A DNA stretch of 51,410 nucleotides from an uncultured Clostridium sp. (lineage in GTDB: Bacteria; Bacillota; Clostridia; Oscillospirales; Oscillospiraceae), in NCBI GenBank assembly GCA_904420465.1, contig CAJFVL010000005.1, positions 1-51,410 on the forward strand, read 5' to 3'. Below the pieces are notes generated by a model. The model saw nothing but the letters and a program-made list of their open reading frames with translations, was not told the DNA's origin and made no database searches. The first letter of the stretch is position 1. Each line of letters opens with the position of its first letter. This document shows, in pieces, positions 33,582 to 41,428 of this stretch. The position numbers and the translations under genes are program-made.

Positions 33582-33628
33582 GTACGATTTCCTCCTTATA
33601 TTTAAAATATGAAAGACAACCAATCCGT

Positions 33629-34495
33629 TCAGTCAAGGCCAAATACGGCTGCGGGGTGCTCCTTGAGCATGTAGTCCAGGTCGCCGGCATCCATCCCCTT
33701 CTTCTTCAGACAGTAGAGATAGCTGCTCAGCACTTCGGCCGGCATAGGCTTGGTCGGGGTACCGGCATCACTAGTGATGATGCAGTGCCGCACGCCGGCG
33801 GCACGGATCAGCTCAATATCGTAGGCAATAGTGGAGCAGCCCGGCATAGGAAACACCGCTCCTGCTGTCATCTCGATCACAGCGCCAAGCTCAGCCAGTT
33901 GAGACACCTGTTCACAGTTCAGCGCGGGAACCTTATACTCCGGATGGGTCACGATAACGGTGGTCCCGATATCTTTGCCCTTGCGGCAAATGAGGAGGGC
34001 TTCCTGATAGCTTAGGTGGGAGGTGGCCACAGGGACCTGGTAGTCCCGCCCCAGCTCCAGGATAAGATCCACCGCCGGGATGAGATTTCCAGCCTCGTCC
34101 AGGACCCCATAGGGCATGATGCCAGTTTTTAGGCCATATTTGTGGAGAACGGTCTCTCCCTTTCCGTGTACCTGAAAGTCCGCCTTGGAGCAAAAGGTGG
34201 GCATAAAAATTTCCTTTGCCCCCATTTTCATGGCCGCCTCCGCTGCAAAGGGGTTGATCCCTCCCACGGAGGCATTCAGCACAAGGGAGCCGTAAACCCG
34301 GAGTGTGGAAACCTGCTTTTGGGCGTGATAGGCACGGCTGACCGTACATTCCAAATGGTTTTTCAGCAAAATTCCCTTAAAGCCGGCAGCTTCGCAAGCT
34401 TGGGCAACCTCGATATCATCCCCAACCCGCTCCACTAGATCAGGGCCGGTATGGATGTGCATGTCATAGGCCCCGGATACGTCATACATCGCCAT
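33629..34495 (-). CDS. DUF6282-type metal-dependent hydrolase
   Basis: A 288-residue protein with an amidohydrolase-like beginning: YDMHIHTGPDLVERVGDD carries the HxH metal motif. Later histidines and acids in LLKNHLECTVS, VATSHLSYQE, VTHPEYKVP and ITSDAGTPTKP complete a metal-binding TIM-barrel pattern. I recognise it as the DUF6282 family, whose reaction is not established to my knowledge. The ATG at 34495 has an AGGAGG site. It is the first gene of the leftward transporter operon. A hydrolase of a cyclic or amide derivative that is imported by the transporter is a reasonable guess. Confidence 0.8.
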   Translation of the reverse strand: MAMYDVSGAYDMHIHTGPDLVERVGDDIEVAQACEAAGFKGILLKNHLECTVSRAYHAQKQVSTLRVYGSLVLNASVGGINPFAAEAAMKMGAKEIFMPTFCSKADFQVHGKGETVLHKYGLKTGIMPYGVLDEAGNLIPAVDLILELGRDYQVPVATSHLSYQEALLICRKGKDIGTTVIVTHPEYKVPALNCEQVSQLAELGAVIEMTAGAVFPMPGCSTIAYDIELIRAAGVRHCIITSDAGTPTKPMPAEVLSSYLYCLKKKGMDAGDLDYMLKEHPAAVFGLD

Positions 34496-34859
34496 AAGCA
34501 ATCCTCCTGACTGTGTGTTGTACCTCACCCGCCCCACTTCCAACAGAATGAGTAGCGTGGTGAAAATGAACAATTTTTATCTTTGATAGCTGCATTATAT
34601 CATCGAGATTCTCTATTGTAAAACAGCACTATTAGGACAAAAAATAAACGTTTATATTTATAAGCCTCTTCTTATTGGATGTATTTCACAAAATAAATTC
34701 TTTATATTTAGTTAATACGCCAGTTATTGGCAAACTAATATTTGAAATATAGGTGTAAAATAATATAGATTGACAGTCTTTTGCCCGCTATGATAGATTA
34801 AAGATATCTATTTATAAAAATCTATTTTTATATCCCATCAATCACATGGCGGTGAGGCA
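34496..34859. promoter_or_regulatory. A+T-rich divergent regulatory region
   Basis: These 364 bases hold no gene. Leftward, TTTACA (34617-34622) and TATAAT (34594-34599), 17 bases apart, form a strong promoter for the DUF6282-Tct operon, about 90 bases from its start. Rightward, a perfect TTGACA (34770-34775) with TAGATT (34794-34799) at 18 bases serves the LysR gene. Candidate LysR sites between them are the 13-base palindrome ATATTTGAAATAT (34738-34750) and GCCAGTTATTGGC just upstream. Two imperfect copies of ATCTATTT follow near 34805-34830. Confidence 0.6.
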
Positions 34860-35801
34860 ATGAACTTTCAAAATTTAAAGTATTTTCTGACCGTAGCGCG
34901 GGAGATGAGCTATACCAAGGCGGCGGAAAAGCTCTACCTCTCTCAGCAGGCACTCAACGGACACATCCGAAGGCTGGAAGCAGAGTGCGGCACCCCGCTT
35001 TTCGAACGCACGCCCAAGCTTCGGCTCACCTATGCGGGAAAATGTGTGGCGGAACATGCAGAGCGGATTATAGACCTAGAAAACCAGATGACCATTCAGC
35101 TCTCCGACATTATCAACCTGCGCAGCGGGCATCTGTCCATCGGGACCTCTTACGCCAGGGGGAGGATCTTTCTTCCGGAGGTGCTCCCCATTTTTACCCA
35201 GCGGTTCCCCACCATCGAATTAACCCTGCACACCGGGATCTCAAATGAGCTGGAAAAGCTGCTGCTGGACGGAGACCTGGATCTTCTGGTTGGATTCCCT
35301 CCCTTTGCCAGCGAACAAATTCAGACCGTCCATGTGATGTGGGAACAGCTATGTTTGGTAGTCCCCAAGAGTATACTGGAACGGAAATTTCCCAATCCAC
35401 GCACTGTTGCCAGCCATTTTCTGCATCATGGAGTGGATCTGACCGCCTTTCAGGACGTACCGTTTCTTATGATGCGGAAAGGAAATCGGGTCCGTGAGAT
35501 TGCAGACCAACTCCTTACAAAAGAGCATTTAGAGCTTAAAATTTTAATTGAGAGCGCAGATATTGAGACCCTTTTGGGACTCTGTGTTCGTGGAATGGGA
35601 ATTACATTCAGCTTTGAATCGTTTGCCCAAAAGGCCCTTATGGGCATCGGCCCTGACCGGGAAAAGATTCATATTTTCCCTTTCCCTACGCAGGAGTTGA
35701 AAAAAGAGATTGTCATCGCCTTTCACCGAAACCGCTACCAGAGCAAGGCAGCGAAAGACTTTATCGACCTGACCAGAGAAGTTTTTGAACAGATGCAGTA
35801 A
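34860..35801 (+). CDS. LysR-family regulator (Tct operon)
   Basis: A 313-residue LysR-type regulator. The N-terminal helix-turn-helix (NLKYFLTVAREMSYTKAAEKL, residues about 4-24, and LSQQALNGHIRRLEAECG) is followed by the periplasmic-binding-like effector domain with INLRSGHLSIGTSYARGRIFLPE. It is divergent from the DUF6282-PGDH-TctCBA operon, so it is the probable activator or repressor of that set. It resembles the LysR protein at 17.6 kb in the passage GTSYARGRIFLPE versus GITEGRLRIFLPD, suggesting similar effectors. Its A+T content is higher than its neighbours. Confidence 0.9.
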   Translation: MNFQNLKYFLTVAREMSYTKAAEKLYLSQQALNGHIRRLEAECGTPLFERTPKLRLTYAGKCVAEHAERIIDLENQMTIQLSDIINLRSGHLSIGTSYARGRIFLPEVLPIFTQRFPTIELTLHTGISNELEKLLLDGDLDLLVGFPPFASEQIQTVHVMWEQLCLVVPKSILERKFPNPRTVASHFLHHGVDLTAFQDVPFLMMRKGNRVREIADQLLTKEHLELKILIESADIETLLGLCVRGMGITFSFESFAQKALMGIGPDREKIHIFPFPTQELKKEIVIAFHRNRYQSKAAKDFIDLTREVFEQMQ

Positions 35802-35838
35802 GCTCTTTCATTCTGCCGCAAGTCAGCCTAGAAAATTG

Positions 35839-35879
35839 AGACAGGGCATCAGATCTTCTCTGATACCCCGTCTTACGTT
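35839..35879. terminator. Bidirectional terminator
   Basis: AGACAGGGCATCAGA (35839-35853) pairs with TCTGATACCCCGTCT (35859-35873) with two mismatches and a five-base loop. A T-rich tail follows rightward, and the opposing xdhC-type gene ends at 35924, so it can stop both transcripts. Confidence 0.7.
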
Positions 35880-35923
35880 TTATTTCACTGTTCCCTTCTG
35901 ATTCAGCTGGAACGGGCCAGGTC

Positions 35924-36937
35924 TCAGACCGGCGCTCTTCCTGACCTGTACTGAACCAGCTGAGCGGCGATGGAGAGGGCAATTTCCGCCGGAGAGTCCC
36001 CCCCGATGGGCAGGCCGATGGGGGAGACAATCCGGTCCAGATCGGACTGAGAAAAGCCCAGCTCCCGCAGCTTTTCCGCCGCTGCCGCCGCCTTGCGGGC
36101 GCTGCCGATGACGCCGATGTACCGGGCTGGAGTGCGGAGCATCTGCCGCTGGATCAGCAGGTCATGCTGATGCCCCCGGGTCATAATGCACAGGTAGTCA
36201 TCCCGGGTCACGGTGATCTGCTCCTCCAGCCGGGCAAAATCCGCCACCCGCACCTCCCGGGCCCCGGGAAACAGGGCGGGGTCGGCAAATTCCGGCCGGT
36301 CCTCCAGCACGACACAGGGGAAGTCCAGCGGAACCAGCACAGGGACCAGGGCCTGGGCCACATGTCCTCCCCCAAAGATATAAACCATTCCCGGCTGCTG
36401 AACAGGCTCACAGAACCAGCTTCTCCCCTCCGCCTCCCGCAGAACAGGGTGCCTGGGCAGGCCGTCCGTCACCTCAACAGGCAGGTCCCCCGCCGCCCCC
36501 CCCGGCCGGCGGGGCCACAAGGCGGGGGCGGCCCCTTCCTCCAGGGGAATGAGCAGCCAGAAGGGCTCCCCCGAGGCAAAGCGGGCTCCCGCGTCCCGGC
36601 ACAGGTCCAGCATGCCGGCGTCCCCGGCGGGGATGGGGGTGAACAGGACCTGGACCTGTCCTCCGCAGGCCATGTCCAGCCCGCCCCGAACCTCCTGATT
36701 CAGGACAAAGTCCTGCCGGACCGGGCCGGCGCCGCCCAGCAGCTCCCGGGCCTGCTGGATGCAGCGGTGCTCCAGCAGACCGCCGCCCACAGTGCCGGCC
36801 CGAAGCCCCTCCTCCGTTACCAGCATCCGGGCCCCGGCCCCCCGGGGGGACGAACCGCCGCTGGCGGTGATGGTGACCAGCACGGCGGGCCGCCCCGCCC
36901 GAAGGATTTGCTCCAGGGTCAAAAACAGCTCCTTCAT
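35924..36937 (-). CDS. XdhC-family molybdenum hydroxylase maturation factor
   Basis: A 337-residue XdhC/CoxI-family protein, which binds molybdenum cofactor and readies it for insertion in hydroxylases. The N-terminal XdhC domain has LVTITASGGSSPRGAGARMLV and a conserved cysteine in GLDMACGGQVQVLF. The C-terminal Rossmann domain has VYIFGGGHVAQALVPVL and the ending SPIGLPIGGDSPAEIALSIAAQL. The ATG at 36937 follows a GGGAGGAG site and overlaps the stop of the NifS-like gene (ATGA). It is downstream and coupled to that gene, and the pair belongs to a selenium-dependent hydroxylase accessory island. Confidence 0.9.
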   Translation of the reverse strand: MKELFLTLEQILRAGRPAVLVTITASGGSSPRGAGARMLVTEEGLRAGTVGGGLLEHRCIQQARELLGGAGPVRQDFVLNQEVRGGLDMACGGQVQVLFTPIPAGDAGMLDLCRDAGARFASGEPFWLLIPLEEGAAPALWPRRPGGAAGDLPVEVTDGLPRHPVLREAEGRSWFCEPVQQPGMVYIFGGGHVAQALVPVLVPLDFPCVVLEDRPEFADPALFPGAREVRVADFARLEEQITVTRDDYLCIMTRGHQHDLLIQRQMLRTPARYIGVIGSARKAAAAAEKLRELGFSQSDLDRIVSPIGLPIGGDSPAEIALSIAAQLVQYRSGRAPV

Positions 36938-38139
36938 CTTCCCCTCTCCTCCCGTTGATCCATGGGACTCCAGCCCGGGCGGCCCATCAGCTCCTCCAGC
37001 GCGGCCAGCGCCCGGTCCACCTCCTCCGGCGTATTCTGCCAGCCGAAGGAGAACCGGACCGTCCCCGCCGGCAAGGTCCCCAGTGTCCTGTGGGCGGCGG
37101 GGGCACAGTGGAGTCCCACCCGCGTCACAATGCCATAGTCCTCGTCCAAAAGGGCCGCCACCCTGGCCGGGTCTGCCGGCCCCGTCCGCACGGAAACCAC
37201 CCCCACCCGCCCGGTGAGGTCCGGGCGGCCGACGGGGCAAAAACGGCTCCTCTCCGGGTCCAGTGCATTCAGTCCCGCCAAAAAGCGGCCGGTCAGCTCC
37301 AGTTCATGGGCAAGGACCCGCTCCATTCCCGTCTCCCGCAGCCAGAGCAATCCCGCCCGCAGTCCGGCGATCCCGGGCAGATTCAGGGTCCCCGCCTCGA
37401 AGCGGTCGGGGAGAAAGGGCGGAACCTCCTCCGAGTGGCTGGCGCTGCCCGTCCCCCCGGAGATCAGCGGCTCCAGCTCACCGGCCAGCCCCTCCCCGAA
37501 CAGGACGCCCCCAATCCCCTGTGGGCCCAGCAGCCCCTTGTGCCCGGTAAAGGCTAGGGCGTCGATGCGCATCTCCTCCATATCCAGCGGCAGAAGGCCA
37601 GCGGTCTGGGCACTGTCCACAAAGAACCGCAGGCCGTGGGCCCGGCAGAATTCCCCCACCCGCCGGATGGGCAGGACGGTGCCGCACACATTGCTGGCGT
37701 GGGTCATCACCACCGCCCGGGTGCTTTGCTGCAGGCATTCCTCCAGCCGCTCCGTCTCCAGCGTCCCGTCGGGGCGGCATGGGACCCGGGTGAAGGTGAC
37801 CCCGATTCGGCCCAGCTGCGCCAGAGGCCGCATCACCGCGTTGTGCTCCATGGAGGAGACCAGGACATGGTCCCCCGGGCGCAGGAAACCCTTCAGCAGG
37901 ACGTTCAGGCTCTCCGTAACATTTTTTGTAAACACCACATTCCGGCCGTCCGGCCCGTGAAACAGCCGGCACAGCAGCTGCCGCGTCTCGTAAAGCAGCT
38001 CCTCCGCGGCGTAGGCCCCGCCGCCGCTGCTCCGGCCGGCATTGCCGCCGCACCGGGTGAGGCAGCGGTACACCGCCTCCGCCACAGCGGGGGGCTTTGG
38101 AAACGAGGTGGAGGCGTTGTCAAAATAGATCGGATTCAA
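36934..38139 (-). CDS. NifS-like aminotransferase class V (Se/S mobilising)
   Basis: A 401-residue PLP enzyme of the aminotransferase class V, cysteine desulfurase/selenocysteine lyase type. PLP residues are visible: the N-terminal YFDNASTSFPKP, MEHNAV (H99), FVDSAQTAG (D175) and the lysine in FTGHKGLLGPQG (K201). It should release sulfur or selenium from (seleno)cysteine to a persulfide or perselenide. Context with SelD, a Se-carrier domain, yqeB and yqeC favours supplying selenium to the cofactor of molybdenum hydroxylases. The TTG start at 38139 has AAGGAGG. A promoter TTGATT-N17-TATACT lies just upstream. Confidence 0.88.
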   Translation of the reverse strand: MNPIYFDNASTSFPKPPAVAEAVYRCLTRCGGNAGRSSGGGAYAAEELLYETRQLLCRLFHGPDGRNVVFTKNVTESLNVLLKGFLRPGDHVLVSSMEHNAVMRPLAQLGRIGVTFTRVPCRPDGTLETERLEECLQQSTRAVVMTHASNVCGTVLPIRRVGEFCRAHGLRFFVDSAQTAGLLPLDMEEMRIDALAFTGHKGLLGPQGIGGVLFGEGLAGELEPLISGGTGSASHSEEVPPFLPDRFEAGTLNLPGIAGLRAGLLWLRETGMERVLAHELELTGRFLAGLNALDPERSRFCPVGRPDLTGRVGVVSVRTGPADPARVAALLDEDYGIVTRVGLHCAPAAHRTLGTLPAGTVRFSFGWQNTPEEVDRALAALEELMGRPGWSPMDQREERGR

Positions 38140-38163
38140 AGGGTCCCCTCCTTACTCCCGGCC

Positions 38164-38192
38164 AGTATAGGTCAGATCCGGAATAAAATCAA
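38164..38192 (-). promoter_or_regulatory. Promoter of the NifS-like and xdhC-type genes
   Basis: Read leftward, TTGATT (38187-38192) and TATACT (38164-38169) are 17 bases apart. Transcription would start close to the TTG at 38139, giving a very short leader. Confidence 0.65.
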
Positions 38193-38242
38193 ACAGGTTT
38201 TTTTAGATATTATCGAAAATAGGGTTGGACAGTGTCCCTCCT

Positions 38243-38262
38243 CCCCTGCTATACTGCAGGGG
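38243..38262 (+). promoter_or_regulatory. selD promoter with operator over the -10 box
   Basis: The extended -10 TGCTATACT is centred in a perfect inverted repeat: CCCCTGC (38243-38249) and GCAGGGG (38256-38262) flank the hexamer TATACT (38250-38255). A protein bound to this palindrome would cover the promoter core. A weak TTGGAC stands upstream at 19-base spacing. The selD start is 28 bases downstream. Confidence 0.55.
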
Positions 38263-38289
38263 AAACATCCGTACAGGAGGGACGCCATC

Positions 38290-39585
38290 ATGATCTGCAT
38301 CGCCACCTGCACCACCCGCTTCGGGGCCATGCGCTGCAAAAAGCTGTGCGACTCCCATGGACTGCCCGCCCAGCTGATGCCGGTCCCCAGGGCCTTGAGC
38401 AGCAGCTGCGGCACCTGTGTGCGCTGGGAGTGCTCCGGCCCCTATCCCCAGGAGCTCCACACCGACGAGGTGGAGCAGGTTGTCCGCGTCACGGAGGAGG
38501 GCGGGTACCAGGTGCTCTACCGGGCGGAAGGGGGGCGGGCGGCCTCCTGCGCAGCCCGGGGCGGCGGGCTCGGGCTGTCCGGCTGCGGGGCCAAGGTGGG
38601 GGCGGACAACCTGGCCCGGATGCTGGAGGGCCTTCCCGCCCCCGCCGACCCCCGCCTGATCGTGGGGCGGGACAAGAGCGACGACGCCAGCGTCTATCTG
38701 CTGGACGACCGCACCGCCCTGGTTCAGACCGCCGACTTCTCTCCCCCGATGGTGGACGACCCCTTCCTGTTCGGGCAGATCTCCGCCGCCAACGCCCTGA
38801 GTGACGTGTACGCCATGGGGGGTGAGCCCAGGCTGGCTCTCAACCTGCTGTGTGTGCCGGAGGAGATGGAGCTCCAGGCGGTGCGGGAAATTCTCCGCGG
38901 CGGCGGGGAAAAGGTCTGTGAGGCGGGGGCCGCCCTCTCCGGCGGACACAGCATCCACGGAGCGGAGACTCTTTATGGCCTGTCCGTCACCGGCTTTGTC
39001 CGCCCGGATCAGGTGCTCACCAACAGCGGCGCCCGGCCCGGCGACATCCTCATCCTGACCAAGCCCCTGGGCGTCGGGGTGCTCATTGCCGCCGCCGGGG
39101 CGGGAATGGCGGAGCAGTCCGTCATGGCGCGGGTCTGGCGGCAGATGGCCGCGCTGAACAAATCCGCCCGGGATGTGATGGTGGGTCACCATCCTCACAG
39201 CTGCACCGATGTCACCGGCTTCGGGCTGCTGGGTCACAGCCTGGAGATGGCCCGCGGCAGCGGGTGCACCCTGCACATTTTGGCGGACCGGGTCCCCCAT
39301 TACCCCGAGGCCCTCACTCTGGCCGGCATGGGGTTTCTCCCCTCCGGCCTCCACCGCAACCGCACCTCCGCCGGGGCAAGCGTCGCCGTCCGGGGCGCCC
39401 TCGCCTCTGCTCTGGAGGACCTGCTCTACGACCCCCAGACCAGCGGCGGCCTGCTTATCGCCCTGCCGGAGGAGGCGGCGGCCCCCTGCCTGAACGAGCT
39501 GCGAGACGCCGGCGCGGAGGCCGCGGCCATTGGTTATGTCACACAGCGGGAGGACGCCTGGGTCACAGTCCACGGGGGCAAATGA
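38290..39585 (+). CDS. selD: Se-carrier-like domain fused to SelD
   Basis: A 431-residue fusion. Residues 1 to about 80 are a DUF3343-type putative Se/S carrier domain (FGAMRCKKLCDSHGLPAQLMPVPR is its pattern; only the core CKKLCDSHGLPAQLMPVPR is diagnostic, with the conserved SSSCGTC at 38-43). Residues about 95-431 are selenophosphate synthetase, which makes selenophosphate from selenide and ATP. The SelD catalytic pair is C99 and K102 in LSGCGAK, so cysteine is used, not selenocysteine. The ADFSPPMVDDPFLFGQIS and GGHSIHG segments are canonical. The start at 38290 follows AGGAGGG. The fusion implies selenium is handed directly from the NifS-like lyase to the carrier and on to SelD. Confidence 0.9.
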   Translation: MICIATCTTRFGAMRCKKLCDSHGLPAQLMPVPRALSSSCGTCVRWECSGPYPQELHTDEVEQVVRVTEEGGYQVLYRAEGGRAASCAARGGGLGLSGCGAKVGADNLARMLEGLPAPADPRLIVGRDKSDDASVYLLDDRTALVQTADFSPPMVDDPFLFGQISAANALSDVYAMGGEPRLALNLLCVPEEMELQAVREILRGGGEKVCEAGAALSGGHSIHGAETLYGLSVTGFVRPDQVLTNSGARPGDILILTKPLGVGVLIAAAGAGMAEQSVMARVWRQMAALNKSARDVMVGHHPHSCTDVTGFGLLGHSLEMARGSGCTLHILADRVPHYPEALTLAGMGFLPSGLHRNRTSAGASVAVRGALASALEDLLYDPQTSGGLLIALPEEAAAPCLNELRDAGAEAAAIGYVTQREDAWVTVHGGK

Positions 39586-39642
39586 GCCTCCCCCGGCATG
39601 CTTCCCCGCACCGGAGGGCGGAGGCATGCCGCAAATTCCAGC

Positions 39643-39703
39643 TTGCAATTCAGGGGCTCTTCTGTTATAATTTTCAAGCCGTGATATTTTTAAAAATATC
39701 ACG
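39643..39703 (+). promoter_or_regulatory. yqeC promoter with long palindromic operator
   Basis: TTGCAA (39643-39648) and a perfect TATAAT (39666-39671) have the ideal 17-base spacer. A perfect 24-base palindrome at 39680-39703, with arms CGTGATATTTTT and AAAAATATCACG, begins about at the transcription start. It is A+T-rich and lacks a T-run, so it is an operator rather than a terminator. Its outer bases resemble the CG-n-TATA style of molybdate regulator ModE sites, from memory; no modE gene is in the window. Confidence 0.65.
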
Positions 39704-39750
39704 ATTGCAGAAACACAGAGCACACAAACGGCGATAGGGGCGGATCGACC

Positions 39751-40440
39751 TTGCAGATTGGAATCATCGGAGCCGGAGGCAAAACCACCGCTCTGAGACG
39801 TCTGGCCCGGGAGGCGGGGGAGCGCTGCTCCGCACTGGTCACCACCACCACCCATATATTCCCCATCCGGCCGCCGGAATGCCGCCTCCTGCTTGTGGAC
39901 CCGGACCGGGCGTCTCTGCTGGCCGCCCTCGCCCAGCCGGGGGCGGTATGCGCGGGCAGCAGCGCCGGGCAGGGCAGGCTTGCTCCGCTGCCTGATTCCC
40001 TGCTGTCCCTGGGGCTGACGGCGGCCCGGCTGACCCTCTACGAGGGGGACGGCTCCCGGGGCCTGCCTCTGAAGCTGCACGCCCCATTCGAGCCGGTCCT
40101 GCTGCCCGGGACCGACCTGTGCCTGATTGTGGCCGGGCTCTCCGCCCTGGGGCGTCCGGTGGGGGAGGCCGTTCACCGCTTCGCCCTCAGGCCGGAGTGG
40201 GCCGCCCACCCCGAGACCCCCGTGGGGCCGGAGGAGCTGCTGTTCTGCGCTTTGGAGGCGGCGTCCTCCTCCGGACTGCCCCCCGGCCGGCTGCGGGTGT
40301 TTCTCAATCAGGCGGACACCCCGGAGGGGACACGGTCGGGGACGGAACTGGCCCGCCGGGTTCAGGCCCGGGGGCTGCGCTGCCGTGCCGGAAGTCTGAA
40401 CCGGCTGTCCGGCTCCCTCTGGTCCTGGCTGACCGCATAA
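39751..40440 (+). CDS. yqeC: YqeC-family selenium cofactor protein
   Basis: A 229-residue YqeC-family protein found with selenium-dependent molybdenum hydroxylases. A P-loop GAGGKTT (residues 7-13) shows nucleotide binding. TTTTHIFPI, YEGDGSRGLPLKLHAPFEPVLLP and FLNQADTPEG-like segments are typical. Its reaction is not established; it is thought to help make or insert the labile selenium cofactor. The TTG start at 39751 is preceded by a weak AGGGGCGG site. It has its own promoter and a large operator, and it converges with yqeB, leaving a 13-base gap. Confidence 0.88.
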   Translation: MQIGIIGAGGKTTALRRLAREAGERCSALVTTTTHIFPIRPPECRLLLVDPDRASLLAALAQPGAVCAGSSAGQGRLAPLPDSLLSLGLTAARLTLYEGDGSRGLPLKLHAPFEPVLLPGTDLCLIVAGLSALGRPVGEAVHRFALRPEWAAHPETPVGPEELLFCALEAASSSGLPPGRLRVFLNQADTPEGTRSGTELARRVQARGLRCRAGSLNRLSGSLWSWLTA

Positions 40441-40453
40441 ACGCCCTTTGGAG

Positions 40454-41302
40454 CTATAGCAGGGAGACGCCCTTCTGTTCTCCCGCCGCCAGCAGGGCCT
40501 CCACCACCCCGCCTCCGACGGCCCGGGCCTTGTCCGAGACAGTGTCGCAGTAGGCCACCTGCTCCAGCCGGGGGTCGATGTCGGCAATCTTCAGGCCCCT
40601 GGTGACAGGGTAGCCCTCCCGAATCAGCCCCCGGAGGACGCCGGTCAGAGAGGCCAGGACGGGGACCTCCCCCACCCGGGCAATGACCTGTCCCTCCTCC
40701 ACCACCGCGCCGATGTCGATGACCTGTCCCGTCCGGTCCCGTACATAGACCATGGGACCGCCGGCGGGGGCGTGGAGCACCCGCTGGCTGGTGTATCCGG
40801 CGATCTCGCCGGGGACCCCCGTGTCGGGGAGGGCGCTCCCCCGCCAGTGGACCCGGCCCAGATGGTGGCCCCGCATGCTCTCCACCACCGCGTCCACATC
40901 CCGGCCGGCGGTGAAGCCAGGGCCAACCCCCACCGTGATGGGGGCCATGTCCCGGCGGGTGCCCAGGTTCCGCTTGGCGATGATGGCGTCCACCACCGCC
41001 GCCGGACGGAGGACCGGCAGACAGGAGAGGTCCTCGTCCACCAGCAGCGGGATCTCCCCGGCCAGGCTCACTTCCTCCGCCTCCGCCGCCGCCCGGATCA
41101 GGCGGCAGGCGACCCCCTCCACCCGGGACACCCCCTGCCACACAGCGGGGCAGAATGCCGCCTTGCGGCGGATGGCGGAGGGGTCGGCGCACTCGGCGGC
41201 CGCCACCCGAAAGCCGCAGACATGAAGCCGCAGCAGGATGCCGCTGGCCAGATCCCCAGCCCCCCGGACCAGCACCCAGGGCCGTTCTGAACGTTGTCTC
41301 AT
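40454..41302 (-). CDS. yqeB: YqeB-family selenium-dependent hydroxylase accessory protein
   Basis: A 282-residue YqeB-family protein. The N-terminal WVLVRGAGDLASGILLRL is a Rossmann-like segment shared with XdhC-type proteins, and the VGVGPGFTAG and DTGVPGEIAGYTSQRVLHAPA segments are typical of the family. Its presence is a marker of selenium-dependent molybdenum hydroxylases. The ATG at 41302 is chosen because GGGAG stands eight bases upstream. It is divergent from the MoeA-like gene, with overlapping promoters between them. Confidence 0.88.
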   Translation of the reverse strand: MRQRSERPWVLVRGAGDLASGILLRLHVCGFRVAAAECADPSAIRRKAAFCPAVWQGVSRVEGVACRLIRAAAEAEEVSLAGEIPLLVDEDLSCLPVLRPAAVVDAIIAKRNLGTRRDMAPITVGVGPGFTAGRDVDAVVESMRGHHLGRVHWRGSALPDTGVPGEIAGYTSQRVLHAPAGGPMVYVRDRTGQVIDIGAVVEEGQVIARVGEVPVLASLTGVLRGLIREGYPVTRGLKIADIDPRLEQVAYCDTVSDKARAVGGGVVEALLAAGEQKGVSLL

Positions 41303-41341
41303 CAAACGCACTCCCTTGCATCACACGCTGATATGGTTGAC

Positions 41342-41371
41342 ATTGTAGCATGTTTGGGAGAGAAATACAAT
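41342..41371. promoter_or_regulatory. Overlapping divergent promoters
   Basis: Rightward, TTGTAG (41343-41348) and TACAAT (41366-41371) have a 17-base spacer. Leftward, TTGTAT (41365-41370) and TACAAT (41342-41347) have a 17-base spacer, with TGC before the -10. Each -10 box overlaps the opposite -35 box, so only one polymerase can bind at a time. They serve the MoeA-like gene and yqeB. Confidence 0.65.
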
Positions 41372-41428
41372 CCTGCATCGGGCGTCCGGCGCGCCGGCCC
41401 CGGCAGTTCAACAGGAGGTCAAGCAATC

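Noticed and set aside
38290-39585. Selenocysteine in SelD
   Set aside because: The catalytic position is a TGC cysteine codon and the frame has no internal TGA.
38203-40587. 794-residue open frame on the minus strand opposite selD and yqeC
   Set aside because: It overlaps two recognisable genes fully, is compositionally odd (Gly/Pro/Gln-rich) and would run through a perfect promoter and operator.
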